Below, piece after piece: positions 52,051-60,135 of a stretch of DNA of 64,000 nucleotides. The notes under the pieces were generated by a model. The model was not told the origin of the DNA. It worked only from the letters and a program-made list of their open reading frames with translations, and did not search any database. The stretch comes from Stackebrandtia nassauensis DSM 44728 (GTDB taxonomy: Bacteria; Actinomycetota; Actinomycetes; Mycobacteriales; Micromonosporaceae), in NCBI RefSeq assembly GCF_000024545.1, contig NC_013947.1, positions 3,162,001-3,226,000 of the forward strand, written 5' to 3'. Numbering within the stretch: position 1 is the first letter of the stretch; each line of letters starts with the position of its first letter. Position numbers and translations under genes: made by a program.

Positions 52051-53556
52051 CTATCCGGGAAACCGTGGTTCCTCGTCGCGCCGCGCGGCGAACCACTCCT
52101 CGACGTCGGTGGACGTGCGCGGCAGCCCGTCGGACAGGTTGCGGTGGCCGTCGGCGGTCACCAGGACGTCGTCCTCGATGCGCACGCCGATGCCGCGCAG
52201 TTCCTCCGGGACCAGTTCGTCGTCGGTCTGGAAGTACAGGCCCGGCTCCACCGTCAGGACGTGGCCCTCGGCCAGCTTGCCCTGCCAGTAGTGGTCGGTG
52301 CGGGCCGCGGCGCAGTCGTGGACGTCGATGCCCAGCATGTGACCGAAACCGTGCAGCGTCCAGCGACGGTAGACCAGCGAGTCGTCGGCCATGGCCTCGT
52401 CGACGCTGACCGGCAGGATGCCCAGGTCGGACAGGCCCTCGGCCAGCACCCGCATGCAGGTCTGGTGGATGTGCTTGTAGTCGACGCCGGGCTTGATCGC
52501 GTCCATACCGGCCTGCTGCGAGGCGTACACCAGGTCGTAGACCTGCCGCTGCAGGTCGGTGAACCGCCCGCTCACCGGCAGGGTGCGGGTGACGTCGGCG
52601 GTGTACAGGTGGTTGTTCTCGATGCCCATGTCCATGAGGATCAGCTCGCCCGGCACGGTGGCGCCGTCGTTGGTGATCCAGTGCAGCGTGGTGGCGTGCG
52701 AACCGGCGCCCACGATCGAGTCGTAGCCGATGCCGTTGCCCTCCAGTCGCGCCCGCATCGCGAACACGCCCTCGAGCAGCCGTTCCCGTACCGCGCGGTC
52801 GCGCGGGATGACGCGGGCGACGTCCTCGAATCCGCGCACGGTCGCGTCCACCGCGTCCTGCAGCTGCTCCAGTTCCCACTCGTCCTTTATCAGCCGCAGC
52901 TCCGACAGCACCGCCGCCAGCTCCCGGTCCCGGGTCAGCTCCGGCGTGCCATCCTCGGAGCGTCCGGCCTCCTCGGCCGCGATGGCCGCGTCGATGACGG
53001 CGTCGATACCCCGCAGCACCCGGGCCTTGTCCCGCTCGAACTGCGGCAGCAGCGCCTCCAGCTCGTCCAGGTCCCGGCACTCGATGCCCAGCAGTGTCGC
53101 GGTCTCGTCGAGCGAGTAGCGGCGGCCCACCCACAGTTCGCCGTACTGGGCGCTGCGGAAGAACTCGTCCGACTCCTTCGACTTGCGCTGCCGCCGGTAC
53201 AGGACGGCGTCGTGACCGCCCGCGGCCGGGCTCAGCACCAGCACGCCCTCGGGGTCGTAGTCGCCGGTCAGCCAGGCGAAGTCGCTGCCAGCCCGGAATC
53301 GGAAGAAGGTGTCGTTGGCGCGGACTTTCTCGGCGCCGGTGGGAATGATCAGGGTCTCGCCCGGAAAGGCCTGGGACAGGGCGTCACGGCGCTGCGCGTG
53401 CCGCACCGACTGCGGCACCGCGACCAGCCCGGTCAGGTCGGACGAACCCCAGCCAGTGCGCATGAACTGCAGGAACTTCTCGGGGTACTTGGGGTCGTGG
53501 CTGCGTTCACCACTCTTCGGGGCAGCTTCGGCCGCCGCCGCATTGGTCTCAGACAT
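52051..53556 (-). CDS. pepP: Xaa-Pro aminopeptidase (M24B)
   Basis: The 501 aa protein has the N-terminal AMP_N domain (FFRFRAGSDFAWLTGDYDPEG) and the pita-bread catalytic domain. The metal ligands are Asp in LILMDMGIENNHLYTADVTRTL, His in WTLHGFGHMLGIDVHD and Glu in LTVEPGLYFQ and GIGVRIEDDVLVT. It removes N-terminal residues before proline. The ATG at 53556 (MSETNAAA) has GGAAGG 9 nt upstream and is preferred to the GTG two codons earlier. It has no signal peptide. Confidence 0.95.
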   Translation of the reverse strand: MSETNAAAAEAAPKSGERSHDPKYPEKFLQFMRTGWGSSDLTGLVAVPQSVRHAQRRDALSQAFPGETLIIPTGAEKVRANDTFFRFRAGSDFAWLTGDYDPEGVLVLSPAAGGHDAVLYRRQRKSKESDEFFRSAQYGELWVGRRYSLDETATLLGIECRDLDELEALLPQFERDKARVLRGIDAVIDAAIAAEEAGRSEDGTPELTRDRELAAVLSELRLIKDEWELEQLQDAVDATVRGFEDVARVIPRDRAVRERLLEGVFAMRARLEGNGIGYDSIVGAGSHATTLHWITNDGATVPGELILMDMGIENNHLYTADVTRTLPVSGRFTDLQRQVYDLVYASQQAGMDAIKPGVDYKHIHQTCMRVLAEGLSDLGILPVSVDEAMADDSLVYRRWTLHGFGHMLGIDVHDCAAARTDHYWQGKLAEGHVLTVEPGLYFQTDDELVPEELRGIGVRIEDDVLVTADGHRNLSDGLPRTSTDVEEWFAARRDEEPRFPG

Positions 53557-53703
53557 GTGCACGGGCCTTCCATGGAGTGTCGTGGATACTTCGACCGTAA
53601 CGCCGCCACGTTCGGTATTGACCCCCGCACGCGCAATTCGTGACCGGGCTTTCGCGTCTGAGGCGTGTGTTGTCGTTTCTGGTCAGGTGCGAGGATGGTC
53701 GGC

Positions 53704-55635
53704 ATGTGCGGAATCCTGACCTTCATCAGCTCCCGAGGGGCTGCCGCCGAGCGATCCGATGCCATCGCCGCCGCCAACGAACGCCTCCACCACCGCGGCC
53801 CCGATGAGACCGGCATGGAGCTGATCGACACCGATGTCGCGATCGCGCACAAACGGCTGTCGATCATCGACGTTGAGTCCTCCCACCAGCCGATGTGGTA
53901 CTCCGGCAACCGGTACGTCATGACGTACAACGGCGAGATCTACAACTACAAGGAACTGCGCGCCGAGCTCATCGAGAAGCACGGCGCCGAGTTCGCCACC
54001 CAGGGCGACGGTGAGGTCATCCTCGCCGGATACCACCACTGGGGCCCCAACGTCGCCGCCCGGCTGCGCGGCATGTTCGCGTTCGTCATCTGGGACCGGC
54101 AGCAGCGCCGCGCCTACGGCGCCCGCGACCCCTGGGGCATCAAGCCGATGTTCCACCTGCACACCGACGACGGCGTCTACTTCTCCAGCGAGAAGAAGGC
54201 CCTGATGCCGTTCACCGACCCGAACGACCTCGACCGGGAGAACCTGGCGCACTACCTGACGCTGCAGTACCCGCCCGAGCCGGGCAGCATGCACCGCGGC
54301 GTCAACCGGATCGCCGCCGGACACTACGTCGAGTTCGCCCCCGGCAAACCGGTCGAGGCGACCCGCTACTTCAACCCCGACTTCCGGCCCCGCTCGGTCG
54401 ACAACCCGCAGAAGCTGTACGACGAGATCGCCGAGACACTGCGCGAGTCGGTGCGGATGCACATGCGCGCCGACGTGCCGGTGGGCGCGTTCCTGTCCAG
54501 CGGCATCGACTCCACCGGCGTCGTCGCGATGGCCCGCGAGTTCAACCCCGACATCCTCGCCTTCACCATCGGCTACGAGGGCCTGGGCCAGTACAACGAA
54601 CTGGACGTGGCCTCAGAATCCGCGCAGCACCTGGGCGTCAAACTGATCGGCACCACGATCGGCGCGCAGGAGATGATGGACGCGCTGCCCAAGATCGTGT
54701 GGCACCTGGACGACCCGATCGCCGACCCGTCACTGGTGCCGCTGTACTACGTCGCCAAGAAGGCCGCCGAACACGTCACCGTGGTCCTGGGCGGCGAGGG
54801 CGCCGACGAGTTCTTCGGCGGCTACGGCATCTACCGGGAACCGCTGTCGCTGCAAGCCATCCAAGGCCTGCCCAAGGGCGTGCGCTCCAGCCTGCGCGCG
54901 GTGTCCAAGGTGATCCCCGAGGGCGTCAAGGGCAAGAGCTTCCTGGAACGCGGCACCACCGACCTCGAACGCCGCTTCGTCGGCAACGCCAACATCTTCG
55001 GCGAGGAGGAGAAGCGGCGGCTGTTGCGCGGCTACGACTCCAGCGTCGACTTCAGCGCCATCACCGGCCCGCTGTGGGCCGAGTGCGAGGGCCTGGACGA
55101 ACCCACCCGGATGCAGTACGTCGACATCAAGACCTGGCTGCGCGGCGACATCCTCGTCAAGGCCGACCGCATCTCGATGGCCCACAGCCTCGAAGTCCGG
55201 GTGCCGTTCCTGGACCCGGAGGTGTTCAAGGTGGCCTCGACCATCCCGGTGGACGAGAAGGTCCGCCTGCGCGGCAACCACACCAAGTTCGCGCTGCGCC
55301 AGGCGTTGGCCAAGGTGGTGCCACCGGCGATCGTCAACCGCCCCAAGATGGGTTTCCCGACTCCGACGCGGGTGTGGCTGGCCAACGAGATGTTCGAGTG
55401 GGCCGACAACATCCTGGCCACCGCGGGCTGCGGCCACCTCATCGACCTCGAGTACGTGCGCGGCCTGCTGCGCGACCACAAGGAGGGCAAGGCCGACAAC
55501 AGCCGCAAGGTGTGGACGATCCTGGTGTTCTGCCTGTGGCACGCGATCTTCGTCGAACAGTCGCTGGACCCGGGCATTGAACGCGCCACCTCGCAGCTGG
55601 CCGCCAAACCGGCCGTCGGCTCGATGGTGTCCTAG
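53704..55635 (+). CDS. asnB: Asparagine synthase (glutamine-hydrolysing)
   Basis: The 643 aa enzyme starts with the nucleophile Cys directly after Met (MCGILTFISS), followed by the glutaminase features HHRGPDETG, NGEIYN and GDGEV. The synthetase domain has the PP-loop VGAFLSSGIDSTGVVAM and VLGGEGADEFFGGYGIY. It makes asparagine from aspartate, ATP and glutamine. Its length and the C-terminal extension match the actinobacterial AsnB form. It appears monocistronic. Confidence 0.95.
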   Translation: MCGILTFISSRGAAAERSDAIAAANERLHHRGPDETGMELIDTDVAIAHKRLSIIDVESSHQPMWYSGNRYVMTYNGEIYNYKELRAELIEKHGAEFATQGDGEVILAGYHHWGPNVAARLRGMFAFVIWDRQQRRAYGARDPWGIKPMFHLHTDDGVYFSSEKKALMPFTDPNDLDRENLAHYLTLQYPPEPGSMHRGVNRIAAGHYVEFAPGKPVEATRYFNPDFRPRSVDNPQKLYDEIAETLRESVRMHMRADVPVGAFLSSGIDSTGVVAMAREFNPDILAFTIGYEGLGQYNELDVASESAQHLGVKLIGTTIGAQEMMDALPKIVWHLDDPIADPSLVPLYYVAKKAAEHVTVVLGGEGADEFFGGYGIYREPLSLQAIQGLPKGVRSSLRAVSKVIPEGVKGKSFLERGTTDLERRFVGNANIFGEEEKRRLLRGYDSSVDFSAITGPLWAECEGLDEPTRMQYVDIKTWLRGDILVKADRISMAHSLEVRVPFLDPEVFKVASTIPVDEKVRLRGNHTKFALRQALAKVVPPAIVNRPKMGFPTPTRVWLANEMFEWADNILATAGCGHLIDLEYVRGLLRDHKEGKADNSRKVWTILVFCLWHAIFVEQSLDPGIERATSQLAAKPAVGSMVS

Positions 55636-55640
55636 CGGCC

Positions 55641-56045
55641 CTAGTCGAGCCGGGTCAGGAAATCGGCCCGGTCGACGAGCGCCCGCTCGATCTCGCCGTC
55701 GGCGACCAGGTTGTTGTCGCCGTCGACGAGACTGATGTCGAAGGTCAGCTTGTTGCCGTCCCGGCCCCGCAATCGGGCCCGGGCGGCGACCATGCGGCCC
55801 AACGGCACCGCCGCCAGGTGCCGCAGCCGCACCCGTGTGCCCACTGTGGTCATCGTGGTGGGGATGCGGCGGGTCAGGGACATGACGATCGCGGCTTCGG
55901 CGAGCGCCAGCACCCGTGGGGTTCCGAGCACCGGGACGTCACCGGAACCGAGCGATTGCGCGGTGTCGGCTTGCGTGACGATGGTCTCGACACGTCCGGA
56001 TACGTCCTGCAGGGCGGTGGGGTCAAGTTCGGTGAGGTCGCGCAC
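55641..56045 (-). CDS. Hot-dog fold thioesterase, FlK-like
   Basis: The 134 aa protein has the pattern of fluoroacetyl-CoA-thioesterase-like hot-dog proteins: VLGTPRVLALAEAAIVMSL with the conserved Glu, TMTTVGTRVRLRHLAAVPLG with the conserved Thr/His, and KLTFDISLVDGDN followed by a charged end. It probably hydrolyses a small acyl-CoA. Its stop faces the asnB stop across 5 bp, so these genes are convergent. Confidence 0.7.
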   Translation of the reverse strand: MRDLTELDPTALQDVSGRVETIVTQADTAQSLGSGDVPVLGTPRVLALAEAAIVMSLTRRIPTTMTTVGTRVRLRHLAAVPLGRMVAARARLRGRDGNKLTFDISLVDGDNNLVADGEIERALVDRADFLTRLD

Positions 56046-56133
56046 GTTACTACCCTATGTGTCGCCACCGTCATTTGGCGATCTCCACGGGTCACTGATA
56101 TTCAGCCCGAACGGCGCTGGCACACTCACCGTC

Positions 56134-56592
56134 ATGAACAAGACCGCGGGTTCGGGTGTGGAACTGGTGGCGAGTCCCCGCAAGACCACCATCGCCTGCT
56201 GGATCGGGGCGGTCCTGGTGCTGGCGGTGTGCGTGGTCGCCGCGACGGCCATGGGCGGAAAGACCGAGGGCGGCGGCGTCTTCCACTCCGCCGACGCCTA
56301 CGCCATGGTCGGACTGGGAGTGCTGGCAGCGCTGGGGATCCTGACCTTCGCCCGGCCCCGGGTGTGGGCCGACGAACACAAGGTCCGGGTGCGCAACCTG
56401 TTCGGCTCCACCGAGGTGCCCTGGCAGATCGTGGAGTCGGTGCGGTTCCCGCGCGGCGCCTCGTGGGCGATGCTGGAGTTGGCCGACGACGACGTGATCG
56501 CGGTGATGGCGATCCAGTCGGTCGACAAGGACCGCGCCGTTGCCGCGGTGCGCAGGCTGCGGGAGCTGCTTGCCGAATCCCGGGGCGAATAG
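56134..56592 (+). CDS. PH-like domain membrane protein
   Basis: The 152 aa protein has two transmembrane helices (IACWIGAVLVLAVCVVAATA and YAMVGLGVLAALGILTF) and a cytoplasmic bacterial PH-like domain (VWADEHKVRVRNLFGSTEVP, then ESVRFPRGASWAMLELADDD). Similar proteins are encoded near the ribosomal and riboflavin genes of actinobacteria. The function is unknown. It ends about 250 bp before infC. Confidence 0.78.
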   Translation: MNKTAGSGVELVASPRKTTIACWIGAVLVLAVCVVAATAMGGKTEGGGVFHSADAYAMVGLGVLAALGILTFARPRVWADEHKVRVRNLFGSTEVPWQIVESVRFPRGASWAMLELADDDVIAVMAIQSVDKDRAVAAVRRLRELLAESRGE

Positions 56593-56838
56593 GCGTCTGC
56601 TACGCTTATGCGTCGACCAAGTCACCCCCTGGGTGACTCGCGTAAGCGGAGCCCCGCTCCCACCCGTTGACACGCTTGAGGGTTTTCGGGTCAGTAACAC
56701 CATCGACCACACCACCGGTGTGGCCACGTGGTGTATGAAGGGGCCCTGGCTGTATGCCGGGGCTTTCGTCGTTGTGGGGTATCTCCTTGCGCACCAGGTC
56801 GCACGCAAGTGCACTTATCGCATTACTAAGGAGGCCCC
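56593..56838 (+). promoter_or_regulatory. Leader region of the infC-rpmI-rplT operon
   Basis: This 246-bp stretch contains TACGCT (56601-56606), a perfect hairpin AGTCACCC/GGGTGACT with a CCT loop (56620-56638), a consensus -35 hexamer TTGACA (56667-56672) with only a weak -10 partner near 56690-56696, and the ribosome binding site AAGGAGG (56828-56834). A 40-codon open frame starts at 56736 but has no ribosome binding site. The long leader suggests regulation of the operon by initiation factor or ribosomal protein, as in other bacteria, without a recognised binding site. Confidence 0.45.
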
Positions 56839-57402
56839 ATCAGCGATTCGCGCGTGAACGAACAGATCCGGGCTCGCGAGGTGCGGCTGGTCGGACCGCA
56901 GGGAGAACAAGTGGGCATCGTCTCGCTTGACAAGGCCCTGCAGTTGGCCGCCGACGTCGATCTGGATCTTGTCGAGGTGGCGCCAAATGCCCGGCCGCCG
57001 GTCTGCAAGCTCATGGACTACGGCAAGCACAAGTACGAAACCGCCCTGAAGGCGCGTGAGGCCCGGCGCAACCAGCAGCAGACCGTGATCAAGGAGATGA
57101 AGCTTCGCCCCAAGATCGACGATCACGATTACGAGACCAAGAAGGGTCACGTGATCCGCTTCCTCAAGGCGGGGGACAAGGTCAAGATCACGATCATGTT
57201 CCGGGGCCGGGAGCAGAGTCGTCCCGAACTGGGCTTGCGGCTGCTGAACAAACTGGGAGAAGAGGTCTCCGACCTCGGTGTCGTGGAAGCGGCTCCCAAG
57301 CAGGACGGGCGCAACATGATCATGGTGTTGGCGCCCCACAGGACCAAACAGCCCGTGGCCACCAAGGCCGCCAAGAAACCGGCCGAAGGCGACGAAGAGT
57401 AG
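56839..57402 (+). CDS. infC: Translation initiation factor IF-3, probable ATC start
   Basis: IF-3 keeps ribosomal subunits apart and checks the initiator codon. The 187 aa frame contains [40 protein letters not shown] and the C-domain with [17 protein letters not shown] and [19 protein letters not shown] at 56828-56834 lies 4 nt before the ATC at 56839, which gives the usual actinobacterial N-terminus ([19 protein letters not shown]). The first standard start is a GTG at 56854, too far from the ribosome binding site. Rare starts such as ATT/ATC are a known autoregulation device of infC. The acidic tail KPAEGDEE is shorter than in streptomycetes. Confidence 0.92.
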   Translation: MSDSRVNEQIRAREVRLVGPQGEQVGIVSLDKALQLAADVDLDLVEVAPNARPPVCKLMDYGKHKYETALKAREARRNQQQTVIKEMKLRPKIDDHDYETKKGHVIRFLKAGDKVKITIMFRGREQSRPELGLRLLNKLGEEVSDLGVVEAAPKQDGRNMIMVLAPHRTKQPVATKAAKKPAEGDEE

Positions 57403-57439
57403 CCCTCGGCCCTCAGGAACGAAGGAACAAGGAGTACCG

Positions 57440-57634
57440 ATGCCGAAAATGAAGAGCCACAGCGGCATGCGCAAGCGGGTGAAGATCACCGGCACCGGCA
57501 AGCTTCGCCGTCAGCGCGCCAACCGGCGTCACTACCTGGAGCACAAGAGCTCCCGGCTGACCCGTCGCCTGGACGGCCGGGTGGACTTCGCCAAGGCCGA
57601 CGTCAAAAAAGTCAAGCGACTGCTCGGAATCTAA
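57440..57634 (+). CDS. rpmI: Ribosomal protein bL35
   Basis: The 64 aa basic protein reads [20 protein letters not shown] at the start and ends KKVKRLLGI, the full bL35. It binds 23S rRNA in the large subunit. AAGGAG precedes the ATG, 37 bp after infC, in the conserved infC-rpmI-rplT order. Confidence 0.97.
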   Translation: MPKMKSHSGMRKRVKITGTGKLRRQRANRRHYLEHKSSRLTRRLDGRVDFAKADVKKVKRLLGI

Positions 57635-57696
57635 ATCATCCGCACATGACCGACAGCCATCCATGTGTGGATGGACAGCAATGAGGAGAAAGACCT

Positions 57697-58062
57697 GTGG
57701 CACGCGTTAAGCGGGCACTCAATGCCAAGAAGAAGCGCCGCGTCGTCCTGGATTCCGCGAAGGGATACCGGGGACAGCGCTCCCGGCTGTACCGCAAGGC
57801 AAAGGAGCAGCTGCTCCATTCCTACGAGTACTCCTACCGGGACCGCCGGGCCCGCAAGGGCGACTTCCGGCGACTGTGGATCACCCGCATCAACGCCGCG
57901 GCCCGCGCCAACGGCATCACGTACAACCGGTTCATTCAGGGACTGAAGGCTGCCGAGGTCGAGGTGGACCGCAAGGTCCTGGCCGACCTGGCCGTCACCG
58001 ACGAAGCCGCGTTCACCGCGCTCGTCGACGTGGCCCGCAAGGCTCTTCCGGCCACCGCCTGA
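57697..58062 (+). CDS. rplT: Ribosomal protein bL20
   Basis: The 121 aa protein has the typical [19 protein letters not shown] start and the [19 protein letters not shown] core. It is an early assembly protein of the 50S subunit. It starts with GTG; GAGGAGAAAGA lies upstream. Its stop overlaps the ATG of the methyltransferase gene (TGATG). Confidence 0.97.
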   Translation: MARVKRALNAKKKRRVVLDSAKGYRGQRSRLYRKAKEQLLHSYEYSYRDRRARKGDFRRLWITRINAAARANGITYNRFIQGLKAAEVEVDRKVLADLAVTDEAAFTALVDVARKALPATA

Positions 58063-58880
58063 TGATCGAATCAGCACCCGGGTCGACCCCGCTGACGCGG
58101 ACGTCGTCCCGGGTTGTTGCTGCCCGCAAACTCTCGCGGCGTCGCACCCGCGACGAACGCCGTTCCTTCATGGCCGAGGGACCGCAGGCGGTCGCCGAGG
58201 CGGTGCGGGCCGGTGGCGTCACCGAGGTCTTCGCCACCGAGGCGGCGCTGAGCCGCCACACCGGGCTGCTGGCCGAGGCCGAGTCCTTCGGCGCCCGGGT
58301 GTTCGCCGTGGCCGACTCGGGCCTGGCGGCACTGACCGACACCGTGCACCCGCAGGGCATCGTGGCGGTGTGCGGCTACGTCGACACCACGCTGCCCGAA
58401 ACCGTGCGGTTGGCGGTCGTCCTGGACGGCATCGCCGATCCCGGCAACGCCGGGACCATCCTGCGCACCGCCGACGCGGCCGGAGCCCAGGCGGTGGTGT
58501 TCCCGCACGGCTCGGTCGACCCGTACAACGGCAAGTGCGTGCGGGCGTCGGTGGGCAGCCTGTTCCACCTGCCGGTGGTGCGCGGCGGCGACACCGACGA
58601 ACACCTGGACGCGTTGCGCGCCAAGGGCTTGCGCATCCTCGCCGCCGACGTGCGCGGCGAGACCGACCTGGACGCGGCCATCGATGACGGCCTGCTGCGC
58701 CAACCCACGGCCTGGCTGTTCGGCTCCGAGGCCCACGGCCTGTCCGACGCGCTCACCGAACGCGCCGACGTGCGGGTCCGGGTGCCGATCTACGGCGCGG
58801 CCGAGAGCCTAAACCTCGCGACGGCCGCCGCGGTGTGCCTGTATGCTTCCGCACGAGAACATCGCAAAGGAGAAACCTGA
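58062..58880 (+). CDS. SpoU/TrmH-family RNA 2'-O-methyltransferase
   Basis: The 272 aa protein has an N-terminal substrate-binding part (ARKLSRRRTRDERRSFMAEG) and a SPOUT domain with motif 1 LDGIADPGNAGTILRTADAAG, motif 2 WLFGSEAHGLS and motif 3 RVPIYGAAESLNLATAAAV, the trefoil-knot SAM site. It methylates a ribose of rRNA or tRNA; the position between rplT and pheS is conserved in actinobacteria and the protein is usually called a 23S rRNA methyltransferase. Its TGA overlaps the ATG of the small leader frame that follows. Confidence 0.92.
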   Translation: MIESAPGSTPLTRTSSRVVAARKLSRRRTRDERRSFMAEGPQAVAEAVRAGGVTEVFATEAALSRHTGLLAEAESFGARVFAVADSGLAALTDTVHPQGIVAVCGYVDTTLPETVRLAVVLDGIADPGNAGTILRTADAAGAQAVVFPHGSVDPYNGKCVRASVGSLFHLPVVRGGDTDEHLDALRAKGLRILAADVRGETDLDAAIDDGLLRQPTAWLFGSEAHGLSDALTERADVRVRVPIYGAAESLNLATAAAVCLYASAREHRKGET

Positions 58881-58939
58881 TGTCACGCATGTCTATGCGG
58901 ATGTTTATGCGGCCCGCCGGTGGCGGGCTGCGGCGGTAG
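58880..58939 (+). CDS. 19-residue leader peptide upstream of pheST
   Basis: A small frame from ATG 58880 to TAG 58937-58939 overlaps the SpoU methylase stop (TGATG) and has a strong ribosome binding site, AAAGGAG (58866-58872), with a 7-nt spacer. It encodes MSRMSMRMFMR followed by an 8-residue Gly/Arg-rich end; one Phe codon (TTT, an unusual codon in this GC-rich genome) sits among five Met codons after the start. The last codons are part of an RNA stem with two mutually exclusive partners. I propose a leader peptide that controls pheST through ribosome position; I do not know of a described homologue. Confidence 0.6.
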   Translation: MSRMSMRMFMRPAGGGLRR

Positions 58940-59033
58940 TTCTCTTTCCCTCATCGCAGCCGAGACCGGCGGGCTGACGGCACAGCCGTGTGTGTCCTCT
59001 TAGAACCTTACGCGGGGCGGTTTCGTGCCCCGC
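58912..59033 (+). promoter_or_regulatory. Candidate attenuator with alternative stems before pheS
   Basis: Segment 1 (58912-58920, GCCCGCCGG) can pair with segment 2 (58922-58928, GGCGGGC, 7 bp, loop GGT) or with segment 3 (58966-58974, CCGGCGGGC, 9 bp). Segment 3 shares GGCTG with a further hairpin to CAGCC (58983-58987). A final stem GCGGGGC/GCCCCGC (59012-59018 and 59027-59033) ends 13 nt before the pheS ATG. No T-tract follows the last stem, so control would be of translation or of Rho-dependent termination rather than of intrinsic termination. Confidence 0.5.
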
Positions 59034-59046
59034 CGACCGAAAGCGT

Positions 59047-60132
59047 ATGGCGATGACCTATCGAAGCGATCCCTACGACCCCAAGGAAGCCGCGTACCTG
59101 TCGCCGCAGGCGCTCGACGACGCGATAGCCACGGCCGAGAAGGCCTTCGCCGAGGCCGGAGACGCCGACACCCTCGCGTCCATCAAGCACCTGCACCTGG
59201 GTGACAAGGCCCCGATCTCGCTGGCGCGCCGCGAGATCGGCTCGCTGCCCCCGGCTGCCAAGGCCGACGCGGGCAAACGCGTCAACACCGCCCGCCAGGC
59301 CGTGACGGTCGCCTACGAAGCCCGCGCCGAGGTCCTGGCCGCCGAGGCCGCCCAGCGCGTCCTGCGCGAGGAGACCGTCGACGTCACCGTCCCGGTCGAC
59401 CGGCGCCCCCGCGGCGCCCGGCACCCGCTGACCCTGACGGCCGAACGCATCGCCGACTTCTTCACCGCGATGGGCTACCAGATCAGCGAGGGCCCCGAGA
59501 TCGAACCGGAGTGGTTCAGCTTCGACGCGCTGAACATCGGCCCCGACCACCCCGCGCGCTCCATGATGGACACGTTCTATCTGGACGCCGCCGGTCGCGG
59601 CGCCGCCTCCGGCCTCACCCTGCGTCCGCACACCTCCTCGGTGCAGATCCACACCATGCTCACCCAGGAGCCGCCGATCTACGCCGTCTCCCCGGGCCGG
59701 GTCTACCGCACCGACGAGGTCGACGCGACCCACAGCCCCGTCTTCCACCAGACCGAGGGCATCGTCATCGACAAGGGCATCACCATGGCCCACCTCAAGG
59801 GCACCCTCGACCACTGGGCCAAGGCCATGTTCGGCGTCCAGGCCCGCACCCGGCTGCGGCCGTCCTACTTCCCGTTCACCGAACCCAGCGCCGAGGTCGA
59901 CGTCTGGTTCGCCGCCCACCGCGACGGTCCCCGCTGGATCGAGTGGGGCGGTTGCGGCATGGTCAACCCGCGGGTGCTGCGCGCCTGCGGCATCGACCCG
60001 ACCATCTACAGTGGCTTCGCCTTCGGGATGGGCATCGACCGCGCCGTCATGCTGCGGCACGGGGTCACCGATATGAGAGACATGTTCGACGGAGATGTGC
60101 GCTTCCCGCTGGCGCTGGGAACGGAGGAGTAG
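59047..60132 (+). CDS. pheS: Phenylalanyl-tRNA synthetase alpha subunit
   Basis: The 361 aa protein has the N-terminal coiled-coil arm (ALDDAIATAEKAFAEAGDAD) and the class II catalytic core. Motif 2 is around PGRVYRTDEVDATHSPVFHQ, the substrate pocket is PSYFPFTEPSAEVDVWF, and motif 3 is YSGFAFGMGIDRAVMLRHGV. Together with PheT it attaches Phe to tRNA(Phe). The ATG at 59047 is preferred (a second ATG follows two codons later); the ribosome binding site is weak (GAAAG), and a stem precedes it. The separation from pheT is 3 nt. Confidence 0.97.
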   Translation: MAMTYRSDPYDPKEAAYLSPQALDDAIATAEKAFAEAGDADTLASIKHLHLGDKAPISLARREIGSLPPAAKADAGKRVNTARQAVTVAYEARAEVLAAEAAQRVLREETVDVTVPVDRRPRGARHPLTLTAERIADFFTAMGYQISEGPEIEPEWFSFDALNIGPDHPARSMMDTFYLDAAGRGAASGLTLRPHTSSVQIHTMLTQEPPIYAVSPGRVYRTDEVDATHSPVFHQTEGIVIDKGITMAHLKGTLDHWAKAMFGVQARTRLRPSYFPFTEPSAEVDVWFAAHRDGPRWIEWGGCGMVNPRVLRACGIDPTIYSGFAFGMGIDRAVMLRHGVTDMRDMFDGDVRFPLALGTEE

Positions 60133-60135
60133 CCG

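Noticed and set aside
56736-56856. 40-codon frame with a membrane-like stretch before infC
   Set aside because: No ribosome binding site, overlaps the infC start in another frame, and nothing supports translation; it is kept only as part of the leader description.
58940-59046. T-box riboswitch before pheS
   Set aside because: No T-box sequence (TGGNACCGCG-like) or specifier-loop stem is visible; the overlapping small frame and alternative stems explain the region better.
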